From an uncultured Paracoccaceae bacterium (GTDB lineage: Bacteria; Pseudomonadota; Alphaproteobacteria; Rhodobacterales; Rhodobacteraceae): a stretch of 64,000 nucleotides of DNA. The translations under genes were made by a program, and so were the position numbers. Positions 17,656-25,569 of this stretch are shown one piece after another. The stretch is taken from the NCBI GenBank assembly GCA_947488175.1, contig CANKYO010000002.1:1-64000 (forward strand). Reading direction: 5' to 3'. The stretch's first letter is position 1. Each line of letters opens with the position of its first letter. The notes under the pieces are model-generated. The model searched no databases. It worked only from the letters and a program-made list of their open reading frames with translations, and had not been told where the DNA came from.

Positions 17656-19176
17656 CTATCTGATACGCTCACCATTGACGAGGATCTGCCCTTCGGCATT
17701 GACCTCCAACGTTGAGGTCAGCTGGTCGTCACCTGTCGGGCGCGTAAACATCCCCAGCATCATGCGACCCATCCCAGCCTCGCTTTGCGGGACAAGGCCA
17801 GCGGCGATCAGCTTATCCAGCAGACCATTCGCGCCAGTGATTTCAATTGTGCCGCTCCCTTCGGGTCTGGGAAAGCCGTCAAATGTTTCCAGATCGTCAT
17901 TGTCGAAAGTAAACGCGCCTGTACCGTTGGCCGATACGCCAGCGACGTCGAGGTCGAAAACATCAAGCGTCAGCGTTTCGACCTTTATCGGAACATCCGC
18001 GCCGGCGAATGCGGCCTCTAGACCCATGAAATCAAGCAGATCAACGCCAAGATTCACAGTGCTCGACAAATCAAGGCGCAGATCGGCCGGGTCCCGTGGT
18101 ATGGTGCCATCGGGATTAAACAGATCCCAGGTTTCGTCGTTTAGTGTCAGCCCGGTAAGTAGCATGTTCAGGTTCAGGCCTTGCGGATCGTCTGCTGCCA
18201 TGAACGGCACTCGGTAGCTGGCGGACCCGTTATCGATATCTACCGATACATTAAGACCTGTGAAGGTATTTTCCTCGAACATCACGGCGATGTCCTGCAC
18301 CTCACCGCTGCCGACCAGACCATCCGCAGAAAGGCGCAGCGTCGATTGGCCCGGACCCACACTGGTGACTTCACGTGTTGCGACGGTGTCCTCAAAATAG
18401 GTCACGCTTTCGTCCCTGCTGCGGGTTGTGGTGGTGGTGCCTTCAACGAACATTCCCGCAGCAAAGGCCGGAGCCAGATTGGCGAAATCCAAACCAGCCA
18501 GGGGCAAAGCCATCCTTACCCGACTGGTGGTCGTGCCATAGGTCCCACTGCCCTCGGACCTGTAGCCATAGCCTTCGTCGCTACGAAAGCTGTATCGCAT
18601 CGGCTCGGTCGTGCTGCCCGAGACGACTTCGATCAAATCGCCTTCAGTGACGCGGGTCGTTTGCGCGTAGCCATCGCCAGTGATTTCGAAGGCCATGCTG
18701 ATCCCCCCGAACTCTTCCTCGCCCACATCAAATTCGATGGTGGCCCCATAAGCCGCAGCGTCACGATTATACGTGATATCGCCGGCTGTTCCCGTCGCAG
18801 TTGCCGCAAAGTCCGCCTGCGTGACGACAGTGACAAAGCTGAAATCACCCATGATCATTGGCGGAGTTTGCAGGTCCAGTGCCAGATCAAAACTCTTTGG
18901 CAGTTTCTGCGTCACGCTGCCGTCGGTCTCTTCAACCATGGTCATGGGCGGCATGCTAATCTGCAGGCTGCCCGCATCGAAAGGAAAGCGATAGTTCAGG
19001 ACGGGATTGTCCACGAACATTGTGTCGCCGTCGCGGTTCAACTCTGCGGTCAGCGTTCCGCCTGTGGCCTGATAGAACGCAATGGTGTTGGTCCAGACGT
19101 CATCCGCCGTAATATCGGCCATTGCCGGGCTGGCCAGCAGGATCAAGGCGGGGGGCAGGTTACGGCGCAGCATCAT
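17656..19176 (-). CDS. DUF2125 secreted protein, paralogue 1
   Basis: 506 residues. ATG at 19176 with AGGAA upstream; a signal peptide follows (MMLRRNLPPALILLASPAMA). The long beta-rich chain ends in GRMMLGMFTRPTGDD and LEVNAEGQILVNGERIR, as in the DUF2125 family, a periplasmic/outer-membrane family of unknown role, common in Rhodobacteraceae. Its tail is clearly similar to that of the next gene, so the two arose by tandem duplication. A terminator separates them, so they may be transcribed separately. Confidence 0.8.
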   Translation of the reverse strand: MMLRRNLPPALILLASPAMADITADDVWTNTIAFYQATGGTLTAELNRDGDTMFVDNPVLNYRFPFDAGSLQISMPPMTMVEETDGSVTQKLPKSFDLALDLQTPPMIMGDFSFVTVVTQADFAATATGTAGDITYNRDAAAYGATIEFDVGEEEFGGISMAFEITGDGYAQTTRVTEGDLIEVVSGSTTEPMRYSFRSDEGYGYRSEGSGTYGTTTSRVRMALPLAGLDFANLAPAFAAGMFVEGTTTTTRSRDESVTYFEDTVATREVTSVGPGQSTLRLSADGLVGSGEVQDIAVMFEENTFTGLNVSVDIDNGSASYRVPFMAADDPQGLNLNMLLTGLTLNDETWDLFNPDGTIPRDPADLRLDLSSTVNLGVDLLDFMGLEAAFAGADVPIKVETLTLDVFDLDVAGVSANGTGAFTFDNDDLETFDGFPRPEGSGTIEITGANGLLDKLIAAGLVPQSEAGMGRMMLGMFTRPTGDDQLTSTLEVNAEGQILVNGERIR

Positions 19177-19193
19177 CAAATTCCTGTCTTGCA

Positions 19194-19229
19194 AAAGAAA
19201 ACGGCGCGGTGGTCACCCACCGCGCCGCC
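19194..19229 (-). terminator. Rho-independent terminator between the DUF2125 genes
   Basis: GGCGCGGTGG (19203-19212), loop TCAC, CCACCGCGCC (19217-19226). Read on the minus strand, the stem is followed by TTTTCTTTT, a good terminator for the gene at 19244-20746. Confidence 0.85.
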
Positions 19230-19243
19230 GATTGTCCGTCAGT

Positions 19244-20746
19244 TTAGCGCATGCGCTGCCCGTTCACCAGAACATGGCCTTCGCCATTCACTTCCAGTGT
19301 TGTTTCCAACTGATCATCACCCGTGGTGCGGGCAAACATACCCAGCATCATCCGGCCACCCATGATCTGATCTTCAGGCACCAGACCCATGGCAACAAGG
19401 TTATCCATCAGCTTGTTCAGACCAGTGACCTCGACCGTTGCATCGCCTTCGGGGCGTGGCATGCCGTCAAACGTCGCCAGATCACTGTTGTCGAAGGTGA
19501 AGGCGCCCGACCCGGTAACAAGCGCACCGGCCAACGCAACCCGCAGGTTGTTCAGCGTCAAGCTGTCCAATTCAACTGGCATATCGCTGCTGGCCATGGC
19601 GTCGGCCTGTGCCGGGTCAAACATGTCATAAAGTGGCTTGGCCTTACCGGACACGTCCAACTGAACAGTGGCCGGATCGCGCGGCAACACGGTACCCGGA
19701 TCAAACATGTTCCAGATCATGTCGTTGATTGTCAGGTCGATAAAGTCGACGCTCAGACCAAAATCAGCGGGTTCTTCAGTTTTACCGACGGGCATCGCAA
19801 ACCCGACACCGTACTGGGCCAGCGCCAGTTCAACCGGGAACGGAAAGTCGCCACTGGTGACATTGATAGCCACATCGTTGGTTTCAGTATCATAGGCGAT
19901 CGTCTGGCCGTTGACCTCACCCGTCAGCTTCGCCGTACCGGTGCTGACAGAACCGGCCAGCTGGTCGCCGTCAGCATTGATATCGAAGACATAATTGCCA
20001 CGCTCAATCTCATAGCCCCCTGCCGCGGCAAAGCCATCGACAAACAGGTTATCAGGATTTTCGAAATCGGCATCCAGCGGGATCGACATATCGGCCTGCA
20101 TGGACATGCCTTCGATCTTGCCGCTGGCCACGACGTATTCACCGGCGTCGCCCGGCACCTCAATATCAACAATCAGGTCAAGCGAAGACATCGCCAGATC
20201 ATAAGTCAGCTCGCGCAGATCACCGACCTCAGAGCTATAGGTGCCTGCCAGATCGTTCGCCGTCAGCTTCACATCGCCGGTAAAGGTGATGTCGCCATCC
20301 ACAATATCCTGCAACTCAATCGTGACCTGGTCAGACGAGATATCGTAATTCTTGACGTTTTCATCGCCGGTGACGACCATTTCCAGGTCTGACTGGCTGA
20401 CCAGAACGGTGATCACGACGTCGTCTTCAACGGTCATCACAATCGGATAGCTTTCGGCCATCGTCACAACGACGCTGCCATCGCCCTGCTCTGTAAAGGT
20501 CAGATCGCCCAGGCTGGTTACAACTTTGACCTCGCCATCGTCCATGGTTGTGGTGATGTCGCGCACGACCAGCGTGTCACCCGACGCCTCTTCGGTGCCA
20601 ACGGTGACATTGTTTTCACCATACATGTTCAGTTGCGCTTTCCAGTCTTCCCAGACTTGGGCTGCGGTCACATCAGCATTGGCGGCCCCGCCGACGACAA
20701 GGGCAGCGATGCAAGCCGCGCTGCGCAATTGAGTGGTGTAGGTCAT
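19244..20746 (-). CDS. DUF2125 secreted protein, paralogue 2
   Basis: 500 residues with an N-terminal signal peptide (MTYTTQLRSAACIAALVVGG, cleavage after ANA). Same architecture as paralogue 1, with matching blocks such as VWEDWKAQL (VWTNTIAFY in paralogue 1), LPRDPATVQLDVS (IPRDPADLRLDLS) and the ends GRMMLGMFARTTGDD and LEVNGEGHVLVNGQRMR. Acidic, beta-rich and without membrane helices after the signal peptide. Function unknown. Divergent from the SDR gene, with 120 bases between. Confidence 0.8.
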   Translation of the reverse strand: MTYTTQLRSAACIAALVVGGAANADVTAAQVWEDWKAQLNMYGENNVTVGTEEASGDTLVVRDITTTMDDGEVKVVTSLGDLTFTEQGDGSVVVTMAESYPIVMTVEDDVVITVLVSQSDLEMVVTGDENVKNYDISSDQVTIELQDIVDGDITFTGDVKLTANDLAGTYSSEVGDLRELTYDLAMSSLDLIVDIEVPGDAGEYVVASGKIEGMSMQADMSIPLDADFENPDNLFVDGFAAAGGYEIERGNYVFDINADGDQLAGSVSTGTAKLTGEVNGQTIAYDTETNDVAINVTSGDFPFPVELALAQYGVGFAMPVGKTEEPADFGLSVDFIDLTINDMIWNMFDPGTVLPRDPATVQLDVSGKAKPLYDMFDPAQADAMASSDMPVELDSLTLNNLRVALAGALVTGSGAFTFDNSDLATFDGMPRPEGDATVEVTGLNKLMDNLVAMGLVPEDQIMGGRMMLGMFARTTGDDQLETTLEVNGEGHVLVNGQRMR

Positions 20747-20866
20747 TGAGAATTACCTTTCGTTATGTATCTTTCGGACCGATCCAAGCGTTCGTAGTAT
20801 AAGGCAAGGGGCGGAATTGACGATTCAGTAAGTAGCCACCCCAAGCGCGGATCGAAAGGGATAACA

Positions 20867-21625
20867 GTGAAAAAGATGAATATGGTGGGGAAAACCGTAC
20901 TCGTGACCGGTGCAAGCCGTGGGATCGGGGCCGCGGCGGGCCGCGCTTTCGCCGATGCCGGGGCAAATGTGGCGCTGGTTGCCCGCACAACCGATGCCAT
21001 TGCCGAATTGGCGGGCGAAATCGGGGAAAAGGCGCTCGCGATTCCCTGTGACGTGTCCCGCCACGCAGAGGTTGAGGCCGCAATCGACGCGACCGCCCGG
21101 ACATTTGGCGGTCTGGACGTGCTGATCAACAATGCGGGTGTGATCGAACCCATCGGACATCTGGCTGAAACCGATGTCGAAGCATGGGCGCGCACCATCG
21201 ATATCAACCTCAAAGGGGTCATGTACGGCATGCGGGCGGCGATGCCGGGCATGATCGCTCAGGGGCACGGCACGATCATCAATATCTCATCCGGTGCGGC
21301 CCACGGTCCGGTTGAAGGCTGGTCGGCCTATTGCAGTTCAAAGGCCGGGGTCTACATGCTGACCCGCATGGGCGACAAGGAAGCGCGCGAAAAGGGCCTG
21401 CGCATCATGGGCCTGTCCCCCGGCACCGTTGCCACGGACATGCAGCGCGAAATCAAGGCGTCCGGCATCAACCCGGTCAGCCAGTTGGACTGGTCCACAC
21501 ATATCCCGCCAGAATGGCCGGCACAGGCGCTGTTATGGATGTGTACGGACGCGGCAGATGACTATCTGGGCACCGATATCAGCCTGCGCGAGGATGACAT
21601 CCGCGAAAAGGTCGGGCTTGTATGA
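20867..21625 (+). CDS. Short-chain dehydrogenase/reductase
   Basis: 252 residues. The GTG at 20867 is preferred over the ATG at 20876 because GAAAGGGA lies 6-7 bases before it. NAD(P)-binding TGASRGIGAAAG (residues 14-25), NNAG in LINNAGVIEPIG, and the catalytic Ser/Tyr/Lys in NISSGAAH and WSAYCSSKAGVYML. The substrate is not evident. It overlaps the enoyl-CoA hydratase gene by ATGA, so the pair probably acts in one pathway on acyl or hydroxyacyl compounds. Confidence 0.9.
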   Translation: MKKMNMVGKTVLVTGASRGIGAAAGRAFADAGANVALVARTTDAIAELAGEIGEKALAIPCDVSRHAEVEAAIDATARTFGGLDVLINNAGVIEPIGHLAETDVEAWARTIDINLKGVMYGMRAAMPGMIAQGHGTIINISSGAAHGPVEGWSAYCSSKAGVYMLTRMGDKEAREKGLRIMGLSPGTVATDMQREIKASGINPVSQLDWSTHIPPEWPAQALLWMCTDAADDYLGTDISLREDDIREKVGLV

Positions 21626-22236
21626 TCCGCCACGACCGCGACGGTGATTTGTTGATCGTGACCATCGACAGACCCGACAAGGCAGGCGCGCTGACCCGTG
21701 ACATGTTGCTGGAATTGGCCGATATTGCGGAAGACGCCCAATCGGCCAAGGCATTGATCCTGACCGGAACGGGCACGGTGTTCAGCGCTGGGGCCGATCT
21801 CGAGGCAGCAAAGGCCGGTCTGGCGACTGATCCGGTCTGGGAACGGCTGTCAGCGGCAATCGCGGCGATGTCTGGCCTGACCATCGCTGCCTTGAACGGA
21901 ACTGTGGCCGGTGGGGCGTTTGGTATGGTGCTCGCCTGTGACCTGCGCATCGCGGTGCCCAAAGCGAATTTCTTCTATCCCGTGATGAAGCTGGGTTTCC
22001 TGCCCCAACCATCTGATCCGATCCGTATGGAGCGGCTGGTCGGACCGGCCCGCGCGAAAATGGTGCTGATGGCTGGTCAGAAAATCAGCGCGACAGAAGC
22101 CCAGGCCTGGGGACTTGTGGACCGGATTGTAGAGCCCGGTGACCTGATGCAATCGGCGCGGGGCCTGACGCAGAATGTATTGGCGGCGACAAACAACCAT
22201 GTGGCCAGTATCAAAGGCATGATAGCAGGGGTTTGA
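21622..22236 (+). CDS. Enoyl-CoA hydratase/isomerase family protein
   Basis: 204 residues, short for the crotonase fold (usually 250-290). Oxyanion-hole segments GTVFSAGADLEAAKAG and AALNGTVAGGAFGMVLACDL are present, as is the region around LGFLPQPSDPIRMERLVG. The usual C-terminal helices are reduced: the chain stops soon after the MAGQKISATEAQAWGLVDRI segment. The reaction cannot be fixed from sequence. Start ATG overlaps the SDR stop. Confidence 0.85.
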   Translation: MIRHDRDGDLLIVTIDRPDKAGALTRDMLLELADIAEDAQSAKALILTGTGTVFSAGADLEAAKAGLATDPVWERLSAAIAAMSGLTIAALNGTVAGGAFGMVLACDLRIAVPKANFFYPVMKLGFLPQPSDPIRMERLVGPARAKMVLMAGQKISATEAQAWGLVDRIVEPGDLMQSARGLTQNVLAATNNHVASIKGMIAGV

Positions 22237-22260
22237 CGATCGGCATCGGGGGAACGAGTG

Positions 22261-23571
22261 ATGGAACAAGCAGATAGCCTGACGGATCAGGCCCGCGCAG
22301 CATTCGATCAAGGGTTGATTCTGGCGCAGGAATGGTTGCTGTCACCGGCCGCATGGTCACAATTCGCGCTGCTGGTGGGGGCCTATCTGGTCGCCCGTCT
22401 GGCCAATCGGATCATTGCACCCCGTCTGACCCGGCTTCTGACGCCAGAGCCTGACAACAGCTCGATCATCGCCAAAGCCCGCCGTTTCGTTTTGATCTTT
22501 ATGCCGCTGCTGTTGCCGCTGTTGGCTTATGGTTTCACGGCCATAGGCGAGGTTGTGACCCGATCCCTGTTCGGGTCCGGTGCCGTGATCGCCTTTGGCA
22601 AGCGCGTTTTCCTGTTCCTTGCGGCCCGGGCGCTAGCCAAACACATCATTCGAGACCCGTTCCTGAAATTGCTGGCCCGCTACGTGCTGGTGCCGGTTGC
22701 CGCACTCTACGCGCTGGGCTTTCTGGATCAGGTCATCGCCGCCCTGGAAGGAACCGTCGTCAGCCTTGGCAATATCAGCTTCTCTGCATTGGCCATCATC
22801 CGTGGTCTCATCGCTGGCAGCCTGCTGTTCTGGCTGGGGCAATGGTCAAACACGCAATCGGTCGCCTATATCGAAAGGCAGCCGATGCGGCCCGCCATCC
22901 GGCAATTGATCGTCAAGGTGGCCGAGTTTGCGATTTTCGGCATCGCGTTTCTGCTCTTGATGAACATCATGGGGATCAGCCTCAGCTCACTGGCGATTAT
23001 CGGGGGTGCTGTCGGTGTCGGCCTTGGCTTTGGCCTGCAAAAAATCGCATCCAACTTCATATCGGGTGTGATCCTGCTGGTCGAAGGGCAGGCGACCGTC
23101 GGCGATTATGTCGAACTGGACGGCGGCGAGGCGGGCACGATCATCAAAATGACCGCCCGCGCCACCATTCTGGAAACCTTTGATGGGCGCTGGATTGTCG
23201 TCCCAAACGAGGATTTCATCACCACCCGCGTCGTCAATTATTCCGACAGTGGATCGGCCAACCGGCTGGAGGTCGCGTTTTCTGTCAGCTACGACACCGA
23301 TATCAACAAGGTCCCGGCCATTATCGAAGCAGCCGTTGCAACCCACCCCGAGGTGTTGGACGATCCCGAGGGACCCGACTGCGAACTGCGTGGCTTCGGC
23401 GAAAGCGGGATCGATTTTGGCGTCGAATTCTGGGTCAACGGCATTGATGACGGCAAAAACAAATACGCCTCTGACGTGCTATTCCTGATCTGGAATGCAT
23501 TGAAAGACAACGATATCGAAATCCCCTACCCACACCGTGTTGTCGAATTGAAAGGCACGTTGCCTGCGTGA
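22261..23571 (+). CDS. Mechanosensitive channel of the MscS family
   Basis: 436 residues. Ion channel that opens under membrane tension to protect against osmotic downshock. Several hydrophobic segments in the first ~260 residues; pore-lining helix with Gly/Ala pattern AIIGGAVGVGLGFGLQKIAS followed by FISGVILLVEGQATVGDYVE, the MscS signature; beta domain with WIVVPNEDFITTRVVNYS. The N-terminal extension of extra helices is larger than in E. coli MscS. Start ATG at 22261, GGGGGA upstream. Its stop overlaps the GTG start of the next gene. Confidence 0.93.
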   Translation: MEQADSLTDQARAAFDQGLILAQEWLLSPAAWSQFALLVGAYLVARLANRIIAPRLTRLLTPEPDNSSIIAKARRFVLIFMPLLLPLLAYGFTAIGEVVTRSLFGSGAVIAFGKRVFLFLAARALAKHIIRDPFLKLLARYVLVPVAALYALGFLDQVIAALEGTVVSLGNISFSALAIIRGLIAGSLLFWLGQWSNTQSVAYIERQPMRPAIRQLIVKVAEFAIFGIAFLLLMNIMGISLSSLAIIGGAVGVGLGFGLQKIASNFISGVILLVEGQATVGDYVELDGGEAGTIIKMTARATILETFDGRWIVVPNEDFITTRVVNYSDSGSANRLEVAFSVSYDTDINKVPAIIEAAVATHPEVLDDPEGPDCELRGFGESGIDFGVEFWVNGIDDGKNKYASDVLFLIWNALKDNDIEIPYPHRVVELKGTLPA

Positions 23572-24731
23572 CAGATGCGCTTGTCATTGGGGCGGGTCCT
23601 GCCGGGTTGATGGCGGCAGAGGTTATGGCGAGCCATGGCTTGTCTGTCACTGTGGCGGACGCGATGCCGTCGGTGGGCCGCAAGTTTCTGATGGCAGGCA
23701 AATCGGGGCTGAACCTGACCAAATCCGAACCGATTGAGGCTGTGTTGGCCGCGTATGGCGACGCACCAGATGTCCTGAAACAAACCGTGGCCGATTTTGG
23801 ACCCGACGCCGTGATGGGCTGGGCCGAGGGGCTGGGACAGCCCTTGTTCACCGGATCGACAGAACGGGTCTTTCCCAAGGCCATGAAGGCGTCGCCGCTG
23901 TTGCGCGCCTGGCTTGCGCGGCTGGATAGGCAGGGGGTCACCCTGAAAACACGCTGGCGCTGGCAGGGCTGGGATAGTGACCAATTCATCTTTGATACGC
24001 CGGACGGGCGCCAACTTATCGATCCGAAAGTCACTGTCTTGGCCGTGGGCGGCGCAAGCTGGGCACGGCTCGGCTCTGATGGTGCGTGGGCGCGGTTTCT
24101 GCCTGATGCTGTTGCTCCGTTTGCCCCGGCGAACATGGGCTTCGTCGTGTCCTGGTCAGCTCACATGACGCGGTTCTGGGGCCAACCTGTCAAATCGACG
24201 ATGCTGCGCGCAGGGGGGTCGACATCGCGTGGGGAATTCATCATTTCATCAAAAGGGATTGAGGGTGGCGGGATCTATGCCGTTTCTGCCGCTGTCCGCG
24301 ACGGCGCGCCATTGACGGTGGATCTGGTACCTGACTGGACGCCGGATCGGTTGCGCGCGGCCTTGTCGCGCAGACGAAAGAAAGAAACGCTCACCAATCA
24401 TCTTCGCAAGGCCTTGCGGCTTGATCCCGTGCACATTGCCCTGTTGTCAGAGTTCGGGCGACCATTCCCCGATGACCTTGCCCCATTGATCAAGGCGCTC
24501 CCGATACGGCACGAAGGTCCTCGCCCGATCGACGAGGCGATTTCGACAGCAGGTGGGGTCCGCTTTGACGCGCTGACAGATGATCTGATGTTGCGGGACC
24601 GCCCCGGTGTCTTCTGCGCCGGCGAAATGCTGGATTGGGAGGCGCCGACAGGCGGCTACCTGATCACAGGTTGTCTGGCGACAGGGCGCCGGGCTGCCGC
24701 GGGGGCTGTCCGCTACGCGACGAAGCGGTAA
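23568..24731 (+). CDS. NAD(P)/FAD-dependent oxidoreductase (BaiN/YhiN-like)
   Basis: 387 residues starting with GTG at 23568 (MTDALVIGAGPAGLMAAEVM), which overlaps the MscS stop (GTGA). FAD-binding GAGPAGLMAAE at the N-terminus, GRKFLMAGKSGLNLTKSEP typical of the HI0933/YhiN flavoproteins, and the C-terminal FAD motif FCAGEMLDWEAPTGGYLITG. It resembles the TIGR03862 flavoprotein group. Substrate unknown. Its last 19 bases overlap the sulfotransferase-like gene on the other strand. Confidence 0.88.
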   Translation: MTDALVIGAGPAGLMAAEVMASHGLSVTVADAMPSVGRKFLMAGKSGLNLTKSEPIEAVLAAYGDAPDVLKQTVADFGPDAVMGWAEGLGQPLFTGSTERVFPKAMKASPLLRAWLARLDRQGVTLKTRWRWQGWDSDQFIFDTPDGRQLIDPKVTVLAVGGASWARLGSDGAWARFLPDAVAPFAPANMGFVVSWSAHMTRFWGQPVKSTMLRAGGSTSRGEFIISSKGIEGGGIYAVSAAVRDGAPLTVDLVPDWTPDRLRAALSRRRKKETLTNHLRKALRLDPVHIALLSEFGRPFPDDLAPLIKALPIRHEGPRPIDEAISTAGGVRFDALTDDLMLRDRPGVFCAGEMLDWEAPTGGYLITGCLATGRRAAAGAVRYATKR

Positions 24732-25420
24732 CGCTGCTTGTCCATCGGAACCTTGCCGCCGTCGATCAGACGCAATTCCGGCGCATCGCGCTGATAAAGC
24801 GCGAGATCGGCGGCATATCTGTCACGGATCAGATCACAGCTTGCCTTGTCATAAAGCCGGGCAAGGCGTTGGTGGCCCAGATCGTGACAAGTACGATGCC
24901 CGAATGCGGGGCTCATCCCCAAACCGTTGAAAATGGGCGTCAGTTCCTCGGCCGCGTTGCTTGCGCGTACCATATGTGTGATCTGATCACCGCACCACGC
25001 GTCAGCTGACCACGCACCAAATCGGCGCCATCCGGGGCTGCTGCGATAGCCCGCGCCGGTGCCATTTGTGCGGGTTCCACGCAGCCAACGGTTGAATCGT
25101 GGCGGTTCAAACCCAAGGTGAAGGCGCGCGCGCCACACGGGATCGGCGATTGCCAGCCGGTAATAAAGCTGGGCCATCTTGGCGTATGGATTGCGGATGA
25201 CCGCGATCCGGGTGTAATCCTCAAAGGCGAAATCCATTCTGTCAAACGCCTGTGCTGCCTCGGCAGGCGACATATCGCGATGCAACAAGGTTTTGCTGCA
25301 ATTGCGGCGGTTTGATGGGATGGGTTGATCGAGCCAAGGTTGCAGCGCGTGGGAAATCCACGAGCAGGTACCTAACGGGTCCGGAAACAGGACAAACTTG
25401 TAACGATGTGACACTAACAT
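24713..25420 (-). CDS. Sulfotransferase-like protein
   Basis: 235 residues from ATG at 25420 (MLVSHRYKFVLFPDPLGTCS). Start of the chain matches the sulfotransferase PAPS 5'-phosphosulfate loop region (KFVLFPDPLGTCSWISHAL, where typical members have a Lys-Thr-Gly-Gly-Thr), and the 3'-phosphate-binding part is IAVIRNPYAKMAQLYYRL with Arg in RNPY. The loop lysine is absent, so activity is doubtful. No strong ribosome site. Convergent with the flavoprotein gene and divergent from yjbH, so a role in modifying exopolysaccharide is conceivable but unproven. Confidence 0.55.
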   Translation of the reverse strand: MLVSHRYKFVLFPDPLGTCSWISHALQPWLDQPIPSNRRNCSKTLLHRDMSPAEAAQAFDRMDFAFEDYTRIAVIRNPYAKMAQLYYRLAIADPVWRARLHLGFEPPRFNRWLRGTRTNGTGAGYRSSPGWRRFGAWSADAWCGDQITHMVRASNAAEELTPIFNGLGMSPAFGHRTCHDLGHQRLARLYDKASCDLIRDRYAADLALYQRDAPELRLIDGGKVPMDKQRYRFVA

Positions 25421-25569
25421 AGGTTGAGTTGATGGCAAAATTATTAACAAAGTATTTACACGCATAGCGGGTATTGAAAAATAGGTAAGACTGACGTTTG
25501 GCATTCGGGATTCCCAAACCGGCAGCATCAGGATAGACCTTAGGCATTACGTCGAATGGGGAGCGTGTT

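Noticed and set aside
18181..19365. 394-residue plus-strand open frame
   Set aside because: Antisense shadow of the first DUF2125 gene; no ribosome site or recognisable domain.
19082..20392. 436-residue plus-strand open frame
   Set aside because: Antisense shadow of the DUF2125 gene at 19244-20746; His/Gln/Arg-rich composition typical of reverse frames.
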